Positions 45,962-56,169 of a stretch of DNA of 64,000 bases are shown one piece after another. Under the pieces are notes generated by a model. That model did not search any database, was not told the DNA's origin, and worked only from the letters and a program-made list of their open reading frames with translations. The position numbers and the translations under genes are program-made. The stretch lies in NCBI RefSeq assembly GCF_945859685.1, contig NC_079148.1:9052001-9116000 (forward strand). Direction: 5' to 3'. The DNA comes from Eupeodes corollae. Lineage: Eukaryota; Arthropoda; Insecta; Diptera; Syrphidae. Position 1 is the first letter of the stretch. The number at the start of each line of letters is the position of its first letter.

Positions 45962-46544
45962 AATAAACGATGTTGGACTAATGGGTAGTATGGCTAGGTT
46001 TACCAGACTTAGGGATGAAAACTACTTTTACCTCACGATAAGGGAACATACTCCCAATTAAGTCTATTATTGAAAATGCTTGCTAGGTGTGGGATGATAA
46101 GGTTTATGCTCTTCCAAAGCATCATAGGGAAGATACCGTCTAGACCAGGGGATTTGTACGGGAAAGAGAGTGAATGGACCATTTTTATCCTTTCTTCCAT
46201 TATAATATCCGATGGTACTATAGGGTTTCTGTATGAGACTCTGTTTCTGGACTGCGGATATCAGCTGCGCAGCCAGGAAAATGAGTAATCATAAGGAGCT
46301 CAAGCGTTTCGCCACCGGATTCAGTCCAGCTGCCTGTAGGTTTTTTGAGAGACCCTAGAGTGGCTGAATCCTTGGTCAGAATTTTTCTGAGTCTTGCTGA
46401 TACATTTGTACTTTCTATTTCGTCGTGAGCTACGTTTTGCTCGTTGTGTTTTGACCTTAAAAATACGTTGACTGGTCTTATAATGTTCTCAATCAGCTTC
46501 TTTCCTAGTTCTTTTGGACGTTGAAAAGAAGAAGCCTATCAGTT

Positions 46545-47650
46545 TATGGTCTAAGAATTATTTTTTTAAGAACCTCCTAAACTGATATAAATGAACTAAA
46601 TATCTGTAATGTTTGGTTAAATTGTCAAAAAATTGCAAGGTTCTCCTTAAAAAAAAAGTTCAAGAAATGACATCATCGAATTCTGATCTCAACGTATAAC
46701 ATCACTGTTATGGCGCTTTCTACATTTACACAGTAGGTTTTCGCAGATAAAACTTGTCATTGCTTTCGTGTATTTCGGTTCTATTTTATTTTATTTAAGA
46801 CAACATAGGTGTGTATTTAAATAAACAAAAATAAGTCATTTGAAAATGCAGAAAAAGATAAAGATATAGATTTGAGCAAACGAATTATTATCATAGTATA
46901 AAGATATGACAATCTAGCGGATTGAGACTTTAGAAAAATGACAGAACTAAGATCTAATTTCGAAGAAATCCAAGAAAAAGTACTAAGTTACATTTTAGAA
47001 CAAAATTAATGTAACGTGGGTTTAATTTTTGTGAGAAAGACGAAACATAAATAAACAACTATAAAATGTTAATAATAGTCTGGGAATTTAGGTGTTTATT
47101 TGTTTGTTTTTAATTTCATTAAACATGATTTTAAGATGTTTTATAAAAATAGCAACAATTAACTAAAATAATCATCTACCATCTACTGGAATTCAATTAA
47201 AATAAAAACATCATGTAATAGACTAGAATTTTATAGGAATAGGTTGATTTTAAGTGTTTGTTTTTCTTTAAGTTATGTGACTGACTCTGACGCGCTTACC
47301 AAAGAAAATTAATTTATAATGCATTTGAGAGATATTCTGACGTAAAGAATACAAATTAACATCTAATAAGTTTCTAAGAAAATAGGTTAAAGAAAAAGAA
47401 AAACATAAAAAAACACACAATAATCCTTTTGTTTTTGTTTCTGTTTTACTATAGTTTTCTCATCGTGTTGCAAGACAAAAGGAACAACTTGTGGTGACTT
47501 GACGTTTGTTTATTGTAAAACATAGTTCTTTTTTTTTAAACGTCAAATGAAAGTTAGTTGAAATGCGAGCAATTAAAATTCAGTTTGTGACGCAAAAGTT
47601 ATAACCGCATCAAAAGTCTAATAGTATCGCTTGGACCAACGCTTTTTTTA
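46545..47650. other. Stretch with no recognised gene
   Basis: AT-rich sequence with scattered TGTCAAA words and no recognisable coding segment or element end. Confidence 0.5.
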
Positions 47651-47815
47651 TAATTAAGCACTATTCACATGAGCACGACCAACGACCAAAGAATGCATGA
47701 ACATTCGTCGATTTTGACATTTCTTTCACATGACAGTTTTTAATTCCTTGCGAATGAAGTTTGACTTTGACAATTGACCAAAACAACAATGATTTTTGCA
47801 GGTTAAGTTCGCGCG

Positions 47816-48083
47816 AGTTAGGATCTTAAGCCATCGAGTTTAAAGAAAACCAAGTTTTGCTTTGCAAAGATCTTTATTTTTTCAACTTCCAACTAAGACT
47901 GTACTTCACTAACTTAAAATAATATTTGCCATCATCCTCATTAAGCTGATCTTCGGTTTTTTATGGAATTAGCGGTTAGTGCAAACATTTCCACTTGTTG
48001 GATTGTACTTTGATGAGCTGATGAGTTGGTACAAAAATAAGATATGCAGTGAAGTACGAACATAATTATGTTAGGACGTAACT
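47816..48083 (-). repeat. 3' LTR of the Ty3/gypsy element
   Basis: Direct repeat of 268 bases that begins AGTTACGTCCTAAC and ends GATCCTAACT when read on the minus strand. It matches 54406-54673 except at one site. As the downstream LTR it would supply the polyadenylation signal. Confidence 0.95.
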
Positions 48084-48096
48084 CGTCCCCCCGAAA
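48084..48096 (-). other. Polypurine tract of the LTR element
   Basis: Immediately upstream of the 3' LTR, the minus strand reads TTTCGGGGGGACG, a G-rich purine run in the position where plus-strand DNA synthesis is primed. The sequence is not perfectly purine but the location is exact. Confidence 0.65.
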
Positions 48097-48516
48097 TAGA
48101 ATGAACTTAAAAATTAAGTTCATAAGCATTTAGCTACATTATATAAATATACATGATATTCGTATATTTATATATGTGTATAATATACATTTTTTTATAT
48201 ACATTATGTTTAAGATATATTTTTTTTTTAATTTCTTATGAATAATTTATAATATTTTCATGTTTTTTTTTTTTTTTGTTTAGTTTACATAGGTAGATAA
48301 TAGAACAATAGATTAAGATGATTCAAGTAATTGTATAATTATTAACAAATAGTTGATATTAAATCGGAATTGAATATTTGAGGGCGTTCGTTTTTCAAAA
48401 AATGTATGTATGTTGGTAGATACATATATGTGTAATTTATTTAAATTATAAAAAAATTAGTTCCTTTATTTTATATCGTTACGATAAATTTTATTCTAAA
48501 TTTTTCGATTTTAATA

Positions 48517-51327
48517 TTATTTATTTATTATAATTTTTTTTTTTTTTATTTTTTGTTTATGTACTTTTCTTCTTGGTGTTTCTACTGTAACCCTATTATT
48601 TTTTTGAACAATGTGTTTGTTAAATCTAGCGGCTAATTTATCTCTTCTATCATCTAATTCATAAATTGTTTCTCCTTGTGTATAATTAGGTGGATCCTTA
48701 CGTCTAGTATTTAATTTGGTGATGTAATTTTGTTTTTTTTCTAGTGATCGATCATGAATAATTTTTGCTAATTTTTCGTAATTCTCTTTATGTGTTTTAA
48801 GGTAGTCCTGTTTGGTTATATGTTCTGGATTACTAGGGAATGGTTGGTTTTTATTATAATGTCCTGTCAGAGCTTCGAATGGAGTAAATTTCGTAGTAGA
48901 GTGTATGGAATTATTATATGTAAGTACTGCCTCGTCTACGATTTCTCCAATGTGCATATCTTTTTTCTGTGATCTTATAATACGAATAAGTTCAGTTAGT
49001 GTTGAGTGGAATCGTTCCACAGGCGAGTTTCCATTTGAAGTTTTTGCACAAATTGTGTGTTGGACTATGTTGTAAAGCTCTAAAAATTCTTTAAAAAGTG
49101 TTGAAACAAATTCGCTACCATTGTCACATACGATCTTTTTTGGTAGTCCGTGATGGGAAAAATAGTGTCGCAGAGATTTTATTAAATTAATACTTGTTCT
49201 GGCAGTCAACATATAGACAGCCGCAAATTTGCTAAATTTATCTAAAACAGTTAAAAAATGTTCTTTATGTATAGAATAGACATCTATGTGTATAATTTCA
49301 AGGGGTTTTGATGGGGTCTCGGTCAATTCAAGTTTTATTTGTTCTTTATTACGATCGTATTTAAGTCTTTGGCATGTATCGCAATTGCTTATAACCGTTG
49401 ATATGATATGTTTCATATTTGGGAAATAAAAATTTCTTTTAAGGTGATCTAATGATTCTGTTATACCTCTGTGATGCCAGTTTTCATGATATTCTCTTAC
49501 TAATTTTTCTTGGTCATCTCGCTCAATTACATCTTTTAAGAGAACAGTGGATCTTACTAATTTTATTTTTGAATGGTTGAAGTAATTGGAGTATACAGAC
49601 TGTATGACCCGAAAAGTATTATCATCTGTCAAAACAGCAGTTAGTCTTTTAGAATTAAGGTAGTTTTTAAATATTGATATTATATCTGCTTCATTGCAGG
49701 TATTTTTAAGTTCGATAATATATCTTTTCTTTCTTTTAAAAAGTATTTTTAGTTTTGTTGAAATTTCAGTTTTTTTAGTATTTTGCGTAATAATAATTTG
49801 ACTAGAAAATTCATTAATTGGTCGCTCTGATATAGAAATGTGATCATTCATATTCTCTTCCCCTGAATGTACGGTAGATACTTTTTCGGATATGTCAATA
49901 TTGTTTTGCATCGATATACTTTTTAAACTTTCAGTTTCTAAAACGTCTGAATTTATTTCATTTGTGTTTATCTCGATTCGAGAAAGTGCATCCGCATTAG
50001 TATTTAATCTTCCGTTCTTATGAATAATTTCATAATCAAACTCCTCCAACTTAAGTCTCCAACGAACGAGTTTGGAATTGGGTTCTTTTAAGGAAAAGAG
50101 CCAAGTTAGGGGCTTGTGATCGGTGATTATTTTAAATTTCCTACCGTAAATATAAGGGCGAAAATATTTTGTTGCCCAAACGATTCCTAACAGCTCCTTT
50201 TCGATGGTACTGTAATTCTGTTCCGATTTTGATAGAGTCCGACTTGCATAGCAAATCGGTTTATCAGAGCCCACAGGACCTTGGGAGAGTACTGCACCTA
50301 AAGCAACGTTACTTGCATCGGAAGTAACGTTGAAAGGCTTGCTAAAATCTGGGTACTTAAGGATGGGGTCGTTACATAATATATTCTTGCAATGATCAAA
50401 GCAGTTTATAAAAGATGGGGTTAATTTAATAGTTTTACCTTTTCTCAAACACTCAGTCAAAGGTTTTGTCAAGTTTGAGAAATCTTTAATAAACTTTCTA
50501 TAGTATCCGAGAAGACCAAGAAAAGATTTTATCTGCTTTGGTGTTCTCGGAATAGGAAAATCTTTGACTGCACTGGTTTTATCAGGGTTTGGCTTGATAC
50601 CATCAGAAGTTACAATATGGCCTAAAAATGAAACTTCTTTACGCAAAAACTCGGATTTATTAATTTGTATTTTCAAATTGGACTCACGTAATTTTTTAAA
50701 AACAGATTTTAAGTTTTCTAGGTGCTCTTGCAAAGAGGTTGAAAACACAATGATGTCATCCATATATACCAGACAAATTTTTCCCTGAAGGTCACGTAAG
50801 ACATTATCCATTACCCGTTGGAATGTGGATGGCGCGTTTTTTAAGCCGAAAGGCATTCGGACAAACTCGTAGTGTCCATTTTCTACGGAAAATGCCGTTT
50901 TAGGGATATCCTTGGAATTAATTTCAACCTGGTGAAAACCAGATGCTAAGTCAATTGTGCTGAAGTATATGGACCTTCCTAACTTGTCCAGGATGTCTGT
51001 GATGTTGGGTATGGGATATCGATCGTCTATTGTTTTTTCATTTAGCTTTCTGTAATCAATTACCAATCGCCACTTTTCTTTCCCGGTTGAGTCTTTTTTT
51101 TTTGGAACAATCCAAATTGGAGCCGACCAAGGGGAATAGCTGGTGCGAATGATACCTTGATTAAGAAGCTCGTTTATTTGCCTGTTGACCTCTTCCTTAT
51201 GTACATAAGGATATCGATAGGACTTGCAGTATATTGGAACGTCATCTTTAGTAGTAATCTCGTGTTTAATGGTATTGGAAAAAGTTAACTTTTCTCCTTC
51301 TTGGAAAAAAAACATCGCGATATTCAT
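48517..51327 (-). CDS. pol: Pol of the Ty3/gypsy element: reverse transcriptase, RNase H, integrase
   Basis: Open for 936 codons. The reverse transcriptase has its first catalytic aspartate in STIDLASG (about residue 126) and YMDD at about 188-191. RNase H follows with SDAS (D337), E377, TDHKPLTW (D403) and ADALSR (D446). The integrase has an H..H..C..C zinc-binding domain (H614, H618, C649, C652) and catalytic D682, D735 and E771, with 35 residues between the last two. A basic, lysine-rich C-terminus closes the protein. The first few codons belong to the overlap with the protease frame, not to a true start: this frame is displaced by one base from the protease frame at a run of eight A (T on the coding strand). 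All catalytic residues are present. Confidence 0.93.
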   Translation of the reverse strand: MNIAMFFFQEGEKLTFSNTIKHEITTKDDVPIYCKSYRYPYVHKEEVNRQINELLNQGIIRTSYSPWSAPIWIVPKKKDSTGKEKWRLVIDYRKLNEKTIDDRYPIPNITDILDKLGRSIYFSTIDLASGFHQVEINSKDIPKTAFSVENGHYEFVRMPFGLKNAPSTFQRVMDNVLRDLQGKICLVYMDDIIVFSTSLQEHLENLKSVFKKLRESNLKIQINKSEFLRKEVSFLGHIVTSDGIKPNPDKTSAVKDFPIPRTPKQIKSFLGLLGYYRKFIKDFSNLTKPLTECLRKGKTIKLTPSFINCFDHCKNILCNDPILKYPDFSKPFNVTSDASNVALGAVLSQGPVGSDKPICYASRTLSKSEQNYSTIEKELLGIVWATKYFRPYIYGRKFKIITDHKPLTWLFSLKEPNSKLVRWRLKLEEFDYEIIHKNGRLNTNADALSRIEINTNEINSDVLETESLKSISMQNNIDISEKVSTVHSGEENMNDHISISERPINEFSSQIIITQNTKKTEISTKLKILFKRKKRYIIELKNTCNEADIISIFKNYLNSKRLTAVLTDDNTFRVIQSVYSNYFNHSKIKLVRSTVLLKDVIERDDQEKLVREYHENWHHRGITESLDHLKRNFYFPNMKHIISTVISNCDTCQRLKYDRNKEQIKLELTETPSKPLEIIHIDVYSIHKEHFLTVLDKFSKFAAVYMLTARTSINLIKSLRHYFSHHGLPKKIVCDNGSEFVSTLFKEFLELYNIVQHTICAKTSNGNSPVERFHSTLTELIRIIRSQKKDMHIGEIVDEAVLTYNNSIHSTTKFTPFEALTGHYNKNQPFPSNPEHITKQDYLKTHKENYEKLAKIIHDRSLEKKQNYITKLNTRRKDPPNYTQGETIYELDDRRDKLAARFNKHIVQKNNRVTVETPRRKVHKQKIKKKKIIINK

Positions 51328-52080
51328 GGCATATATTGAATAGTAAAGATTTTTCTTCTTTATTGAGATGTTCCGTTCTTAAGAGATCTTTAAAGTTAAC
51401 TTCTGAGGTGTTTACGCTTGTTATTGAAAAACTATGAAGTTCTCTATAGTTTTCAGTAGAATCAGCTTTAATTGGCTGCTCAATAACGAAAGTCTGTGGG
51501 ATACTTGATTTGTTTATAACTTCAATGTATGAATACCAGTTTTGAGCATAATAAAGTCCTTCAGGAACAAACAAATCTGAAGTTAAGCATGTTGGTTTAA
51601 TGTGAATGCTACCATTTTCAACATCAACCGGTAAATAGCATATTTGTTTGCTCAAACTTGGTACCTCATAGAATCTAGACATGAGATTTGGTTTAAAATG
51701 TATGGGAATATAAAAGTTATCGCATTTTAGTTTAGAGTTTTTGATGTCAATTACAATTCCAAGTTGTTTAATAATATCGGTTCCTATGAGACCATCAAAG
51801 TAGTTATGAAATCGGAAAATTAAAAAAGGTAAATCTTGTTTCGATTGTAGCTCTGGCAGGCCTCGCAAAATGGTTTTTTGATCTATGGTTTGGGTAGTAA
51901 AAAGAGTTTTTATTTCAATTGGCTGTATTTTAATTGGCTTTAAATATTTTAAACTATTTGGATTTATGAATGAGCAATTGCTTCCAGTGTCAATCAAGAA
52001 TTTTAATTTTGTATTTCCTAGGCTGTAAATATTAATATAAGGTAAGAGAGTGGAATTGTAATTATTTATATCTAAATATC
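51266..52080 (-). CDS. pol: Protease region of pol in the Ty3/gypsy element
   Basis: The open frame continues upstream of the aspartic protease motif LIDTGSNCSF and begins about where gag ends, in the minus-one frame relative to gag. An in-frame stop about a dozen codons inside the gag end limits the overlap, so a minus-one shift would have to occur in that short window; I see no classical slippery heptamer there. After the protease active site a LIGTDII flap-like segment follows. The frame ends at 51266, just past the position where the reverse transcriptase frame takes over. The protease of relatives cleaves the gag-pol precursor. Confidence 0.8.
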
Positions 52081-53427
52081 CTATTGGTCTTCCGAGGCTT
52101 GCAAACGAAAATCCATATCATCTACTTCTGGTTGTCCATTATTTATGGCACTATCTAAATTTTGATAATACTCTTGAGAAGGCAACATTTGATTGTACTC
52201 GGTTGAGTTTTGTTCTTCTTCATTGTAAGAATTATCATAAATTCCAGATTCTATATTATAGGATTGAGGTTGCCTGTTAACAGAAGAGTTTTGTTTTGAG
52301 TTCGCGTTAGTACTTATAGTCCTGGCATCCATCGGTTCTGCCGGTGGTAAATATCTAGATCCGGAATTAGAGTTGAATTTACTATTACTTGTAGAGTTGT
52401 TGTAATTTGGTCTATTTGAAATACGAGTGTTATTTGAATTTTGAGGAACAGATTGTCTAGGTGGTATATAGTTTGAAGTTTGAGGAAGCTGTTGTCTAGA
52501 TGCTATATAATTGGAGTTTGTAGGAAGATGTTGTTTAGGTGATATATGATTTGAATTTATAGGAAGATGTTGTCTGGGTACTATATTATTTGAATTCGGA
52601 AAAAAATGTTGTGTAGGTGCTATATAATTTGAACTTGAAGGCGGTTGTATTCTAGGAGGCAAATAAAGATTTTGAGAAAAACTTTGGCTATGAGCTGAAT
52701 AAGGATTAGTTGGAAAATTTTGATTGGAGTACTGTGTATAATGATTTGCTTGAGGTCGTAAAGTTAGAGGTCTTATTTGAGATGGTTTTTGAGCATAATA
52801 CGAGTTTCTGAAATAAAATCGGTTTTGTTCTTCCAAACAGAAGTTTAAAGCTTCTGTTAATTTTGATGGCCGCATTGCTCTAATTGTTGAACCAAGTGGT
52901 TCCCTCAAACCAGATAGGAGTGCATTTAAGCACATTTCTTCGTACAACGTTTTTTTTGCTTCAATCACAGTTTGATTTTTTTCGTGCACTCTAACGTGAT
53001 TCATTATAGTTGAAAGTATATGAATTATTTTCGCGTAAAAAGTCTCAACAGAATCTAAGTCTTGCCTAAGTTGGTGCAAATCTCGAATCAGACTAGTTTC
53101 GTTTCTTTTATCAGCATAGTGAGTTATAAGATTACTTTTTATTTCTACCCAATTAGTGGAAGTACCATACATGTTCAAAACCTCATTTGCTGGCCCGGTT
53201 ATTTTGTTCCGAATAGCTCTTAAAATGATTTGACTATAACCTGTTCCTGCTATTGACTGTATATGTGAAAGGATTTCTTCTACATTATTCAAAAAATCAA
53301 AAAGTAAGTGAGGGTTACCATCAAAACTCGGCATGTCTTTAACCGCATCGGGGATACGAAGCGAGTTAAATATATTAAGGGAAACGTTAGTGTTCATAGT
53401 AAATAAATTGGAACTTAATTCTACCAC
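52081..53427 (-). CDS. gag: Gag of the Ty3/gypsy element
   Basis: 448 codons from the ATG at 53427, uninterrupted. The first 210 residues are helical and moderately conserved in style (CLNALLSGLREPLGSTIR around residues 167-184 is typical of insect gypsy-group capsids). The C-terminal half is rich in asparagine, serine, glutamine and proline. No C-X2-C-X4-H-X4-C zinc knuckle is present, as in several insect gypsy-lineage gags. Residues about 265-333 form four to five tandem units of roughly 15 residues (NSNYI..RQ.LP pattern). Gag would package the element's RNA into cytoplasmic particles. Confidence 0.88.
   Translation of the reverse strand: MVELSSNLFTMNTNVSLNIFNSLRIPDAVKDMPSFDGNPHLLFDFLNNVEEILSHIQSIAGTGYSQIILRAIRNKITGPANEVLNMYGTSTNWVEIKSNLITHYADKRNETSLIRDLHQLRQDLDSVETFYAKIIHILSTIMNHVRVHEKNQTVIEAKKTLYEEMCLNALLSGLREPLGSTIRAMRPSKLTEALNFCLEEQNRFYFRNSYYAQKPSQIRPLTLRPQANHYTQYSNQNFPTNPYSAHSQSFSQNLYLPPRIQPPSSSNYIAPTQHFFPNSNNIVPRQHLPINSNHISPKQHLPTNSNYIASRQQLPQTSNYIPPRQSVPQNSNNTRISNRPNYNNSTSNSKFNSNSGSRYLPPAEPMDARTISTNANSKQNSSVNRQPQSYNIESGIYDNSYNEEEQNSTEYNQMLPSQEYYQNLDSAINNGQPEVDDMDFRLQASEDQ
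52428..52635 (-). repeat. Tandem repeat of about 45 bp within gag
   Basis: Successive units on the coding strand encode variants of SNYIAPTQHFFPN, NNIVPRQHLPINS, NHISPKQHLPTNS, NYIASRQQLPQTS and NYIPPRQSVPQNS. The DNA repeat is imperfect but in frame. Variation in unit number between copies would alter the length of the gag tail without loss of frame. Confidence 0.85.
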
Positions 53428-54394
53428 GGATAGAACTGAAGAACTAATAATTTAATCGAGAAGTAATCTCTGCTTTTCTAAAGCTTCAAAATTTATTTTA
53501 TATAGTTTTGTTTTACTGAAACTGGTAGTAGATAGCGAACTTGATCTACGATGTTGCGGTTTCAATTTTTTAACATATGGAGGCATAAAGAATAAATAAC
53601 CTTATTATTGTTTTATGAAAAACGAACTTACCGTACAAAAAAATTATTTAATTTAATTTTTAAGTATATTTCAAGTTTCGCAATTTATTGATTTTAATTT
53701 AATTTTTAAGTATATTTTAAGTTTTTCAATTTATCAATTTAAATTTATTATATCTTACATCTAGTTCTAATTTTAATTTTTAAACATTCTAAGTAATTTA
53801 AATCTAAAGAGATTTTAAGTAACAATCATAAACATACCCTATACTACTCAAAACTTTGTTCATAAACAATCTGCATATTACATTAACTTGCGTTACCAGC
53901 ACTTAATCACTAAAAGTTATTTTGTTTTTGCGTTCTCCCACTTCTTTTCTTTGCACTGCTCTTCTTCTTTTATTAATGTTGTTTGTTTTACTTTTTTTTG
54001 TATTTGTTGCTTTTATAAGTTTTAATATTTTTTATTATTATATTGTTTTGGTCTATAATTTTTTTTGTATTTGTTGCTTTTATATGCTTTAATATTTTTT
54101 TATTATTACATATACGTATATTGTTTTATTTTATAATTTATTTCTATTTTTTTATTTAATGTTGTTTGGTGTCTTAATTTTATATAGATAAATATATGCA
54201 ATTGAATTTCAACTTCCAGTTTTATAAGTTTGATTGTGTATTTCTTTTAACTCGTTAAATGAGATTAACACTTGGGAACTCTGATGATTTTAAAGCTACT
54301 ATCAATTCACTTAAAAAAATTTTGTTGCGTCTATATTTATTTAAAAAGCTACTTAATTTTCACTTTGTAAAAAATTACAACTTGAGTTTTTACA
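53428..54394 (-). other. Untranslated leader of the LTR element
   Basis: Between primer site and gag there are about 970 bases without an open frame of note. The stretch has repeated blocks such as TTTAATTTTTAAGTATATTT (near 53652 and 53700) and TTTTTTTGTATTTGTTGCTTTTATA (near 53993 and 54060). It probably holds the packaging signal. Confidence 0.6.
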
Positions 54395-54405
54395 CCGACT
54401 GCGCC
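54395..54405 (-). other. Primer binding site, serine-tRNA-like
   Basis: Directly after the 5' LTR the minus strand reads GGCGCAGTCGG, which together with the last T of the LTR matches the TGGCGCAGTCGG primer site complementary to the 3' end of insect serine tRNA, as used by the 17.6/297 group. The tRNA match rests on memory of those elements. Confidence 0.75.
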
Positions 54406-54673
54406 AGTTAGGATCTTAAGCCATCGAGTTTAAAGAAAACCAAGTTTTGCTTTGCAAAGATCTTTATTTTTTCAACTTCCAACTAAGACTGTACTTCACT
54501 AACTTAAAATAATATTTGCCATCATCCTCATTAAGCTGATCTTCGGTTTTTTATGGAATTAGCGGTTAGTGCAAACATTTCCATTTGTTGGATTGTACTT
54601 TGATGAGCTGATGAGTTGGTACAAAAATAAGATATGCAGTGAAGTACGAACATAATTATGTTAGGACGTAACT
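54406..54673 (-). repeat. 5' LTR of the Ty3/gypsy element
   Basis: Direct repeat of 268 bases identical to 47816-48083 but for one visible substitution. As the upstream LTR it would carry the promoter. It is followed by the CGCG target duplication and the resumed MITE D. Confidence 0.95.
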
Positions 54674-54954
54674 CGCGATGATGAATAAAATACATACATC
54701 ATGTCTAACACAAATAAAGTTTGACAGTTCAACTCAACTACAATATTTTCGCGACGAATAAATTTGTTTTCTTAAATTTATTAAAATATGATATTGAAAA
54801 GTAAAAGTATGAATCATAAATCAAATAGAAACTATATTGCTATCGTTTTGTTTAGAATTTGTGTGGAAATATAAACTCACATTTTGTTAATCATTCGTCG
54901 TTGGTTGGTCGCGTTCATGTGAATACTGCTTAAGGGTTCTATTAAATGCTAGTT

Positions 54955-56165
54955 TTGTTAGTTTGACGTTTTGGGATCTTAGAGCTTTGACAATTGTAGG
55001 TTGTCCTTTTGTATAAATGTCTACTTTTGGTAGGCTTACGTTTTGAACTACACTTCAGGATATTAAGCTATTGTAATTAAAATTAGTCCTTTTTGATTTC
55101 TATAAATGTCAGTCTCAAATGTCAAGCACCATTAAAAGAATTTATAAACTGTATATTACTCTAAGGGTGTTATTTCATCCTACTTTTATCAGTGTGTGAT
55201 TTCGGGATGCACTTAAGAATGTAAAGGTACTGCAATGATTTTGTCCTTTTTTGTGTGCGAGCTAAGGGTGCTGTTACATTCTACTTTTTTTTTTAATTTT
55301 ATGTAGAGCTATGGCAACGGTGTTGTTTTTTTTTGTCCAACTAAGGGTGTGTTTTTCATACTACTTAAGTTAGTTTCACGTTTTGAATTACACAAAATTT
55401 AAAGCTTTCGTAATTATAAATATTCCTTTCTGACATCTATAAATGTCAAGGTTTTAAAAGTCATGCTACTAATTTCACATTTTGGGACGTACTTTACGAT
55501 GCAGAAGTATTTCAAATGTGTTGATTTCTTTGGAACTAGGTTTCTATTTTTTTTCACACTTCAGAAAGTCAAGCTATTGGACTACACTTCAGGAATTAGA
55601 GCTATGATTGTAAACTGTCCTTTTTCTGACAAACGTCAAGTGCCATTATGTTATTTAAACTTTTTAAAAGTTGGAAGTAATAATTTGTTTAGCTTTCTTT
55701 AATAAACGTCAAATTTTCAAATTGCAAGCATTCAAAGATAAAAAAAAGGAAGGGTGTACATGTGCAGTGATTTAAAATCAAAGCATCGTAATGATAAATA
55801 TTCCTCTCTGACATCTATAAATGTCATAGTCTCAAAAGTCATGCTACTATTATTAATTTCACATTTGTAGTACTTTACGATGCAGAAGTATTTCAAATGT
55901 GTTGATTTTTTTTTGGAACTAGGTTTCTATTTTTGTTCATACTTCAGAAAATCGAGCTTCTGGACTACACTTCAGGAAGTAGAGCTTTGATTGGAATATT
56001 CCTTTTTGAGACAAATGTCAAGTGCCATTTTGTGATTTAAAAAGTAAAAGATTTTAAAAGTAAGAACTATTAATTTGTTAAGCTTTTTTATTCAATAAAC
56101 GTCAAATTTTCAAAATGGAAGCATTCAGAGATAAAAAAAGGAAAGGATGTGCATGTGCAGTTTTC
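54955..56165. repeat. Diverged tandem array, unit about 370 bp
   Basis: Units at about 55428-55770 and 55803-56160 share TCTGACATCTATAAATGTCA, then ACTTTACGATGCAGAAGTAT, GGAACTAGGTTTCTATTTTT and TAAACGTCAAATTTTCAAA. Older related sequence with ACACTTCAGGA, TATAAATGTC and GACGTTTTGGGA extends left to about 54955. The 79-codon frame at 55463-55702 lies wholly within a unit and is not preserved in its neighbour, so I do not call a gene. Confidence 0.8.
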
Positions 56166-56169
56166 TACA

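Larger units (their letters stand above)
43930..46540 (-). mobile_element. RNase H-bearing non-LTR retrotransposon (I/Loa-like), relic copy 3
   Basis: Read on the minus strand: linker and finger remnants (46540-45965), reverse transcriptase (45961-45267), connecting region (about 45266-44930), RNase H (44929-44353) and a cysteine-containing tail (44165-43947). It has the same gene order as copies 1 and 2 but clearly different protein sequence, so it is a separate family of the same group. The endonuclease is absent; it is 5' truncated near 46540. Confidence 0.85.
47816..54673 (-). mobile_element. Ty3/gypsy LTR retrotransposon, nearly intact, recent
   Basis: Two 268 bp direct repeats flank gag, protease and polymerase frames on the minus strand, with a CGCG target duplication at 47812-47815 and 54674-54677. 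The repeats differ at one site that I can see (CCACTTG versus CCATTTG near 47991 and 54581), so the insertion is recent. The AGT...ACT ends and the serine-tRNA-like primer site recall the 17.6/297 branch. No envelope gene follows pol: only 433 bases separate its stop from the downstream LTR. The one visible defect is a frame offset at an A/T run (51305-51312). Confidence 0.9.
47657..54930. mobile_element. MITE family D, copy 1 (Harbinger-like), split by an LTR retrotransposon
   Basis: The left end AGCACTATTCACATGAGCACG and the inverse of the right end AGCAGTATTCACATGAACGCG match closely. TTAA lies at each edge. Removing the LTR element (47816-54673 plus one CGCG) leaves about 410 bases, similar to copy 2 at 58479-58839, with which it shares GCGACGAATAAA and AACAAATTTATTCGC sequence. 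Non-coding. The LTR element is therefore the later arrival. Confidence 0.8.

Noticed and set aside
48790..50788. Plus-strand open frames opposite the pol gene
   Set aside because: They are antisense shadows of the long pol frame and have no motif or start context of their own.
55463..55702. 79-codon frame within the 370 bp array
   Set aside because: The neighbouring unit does not preserve the frame, which argues against selection on a protein.
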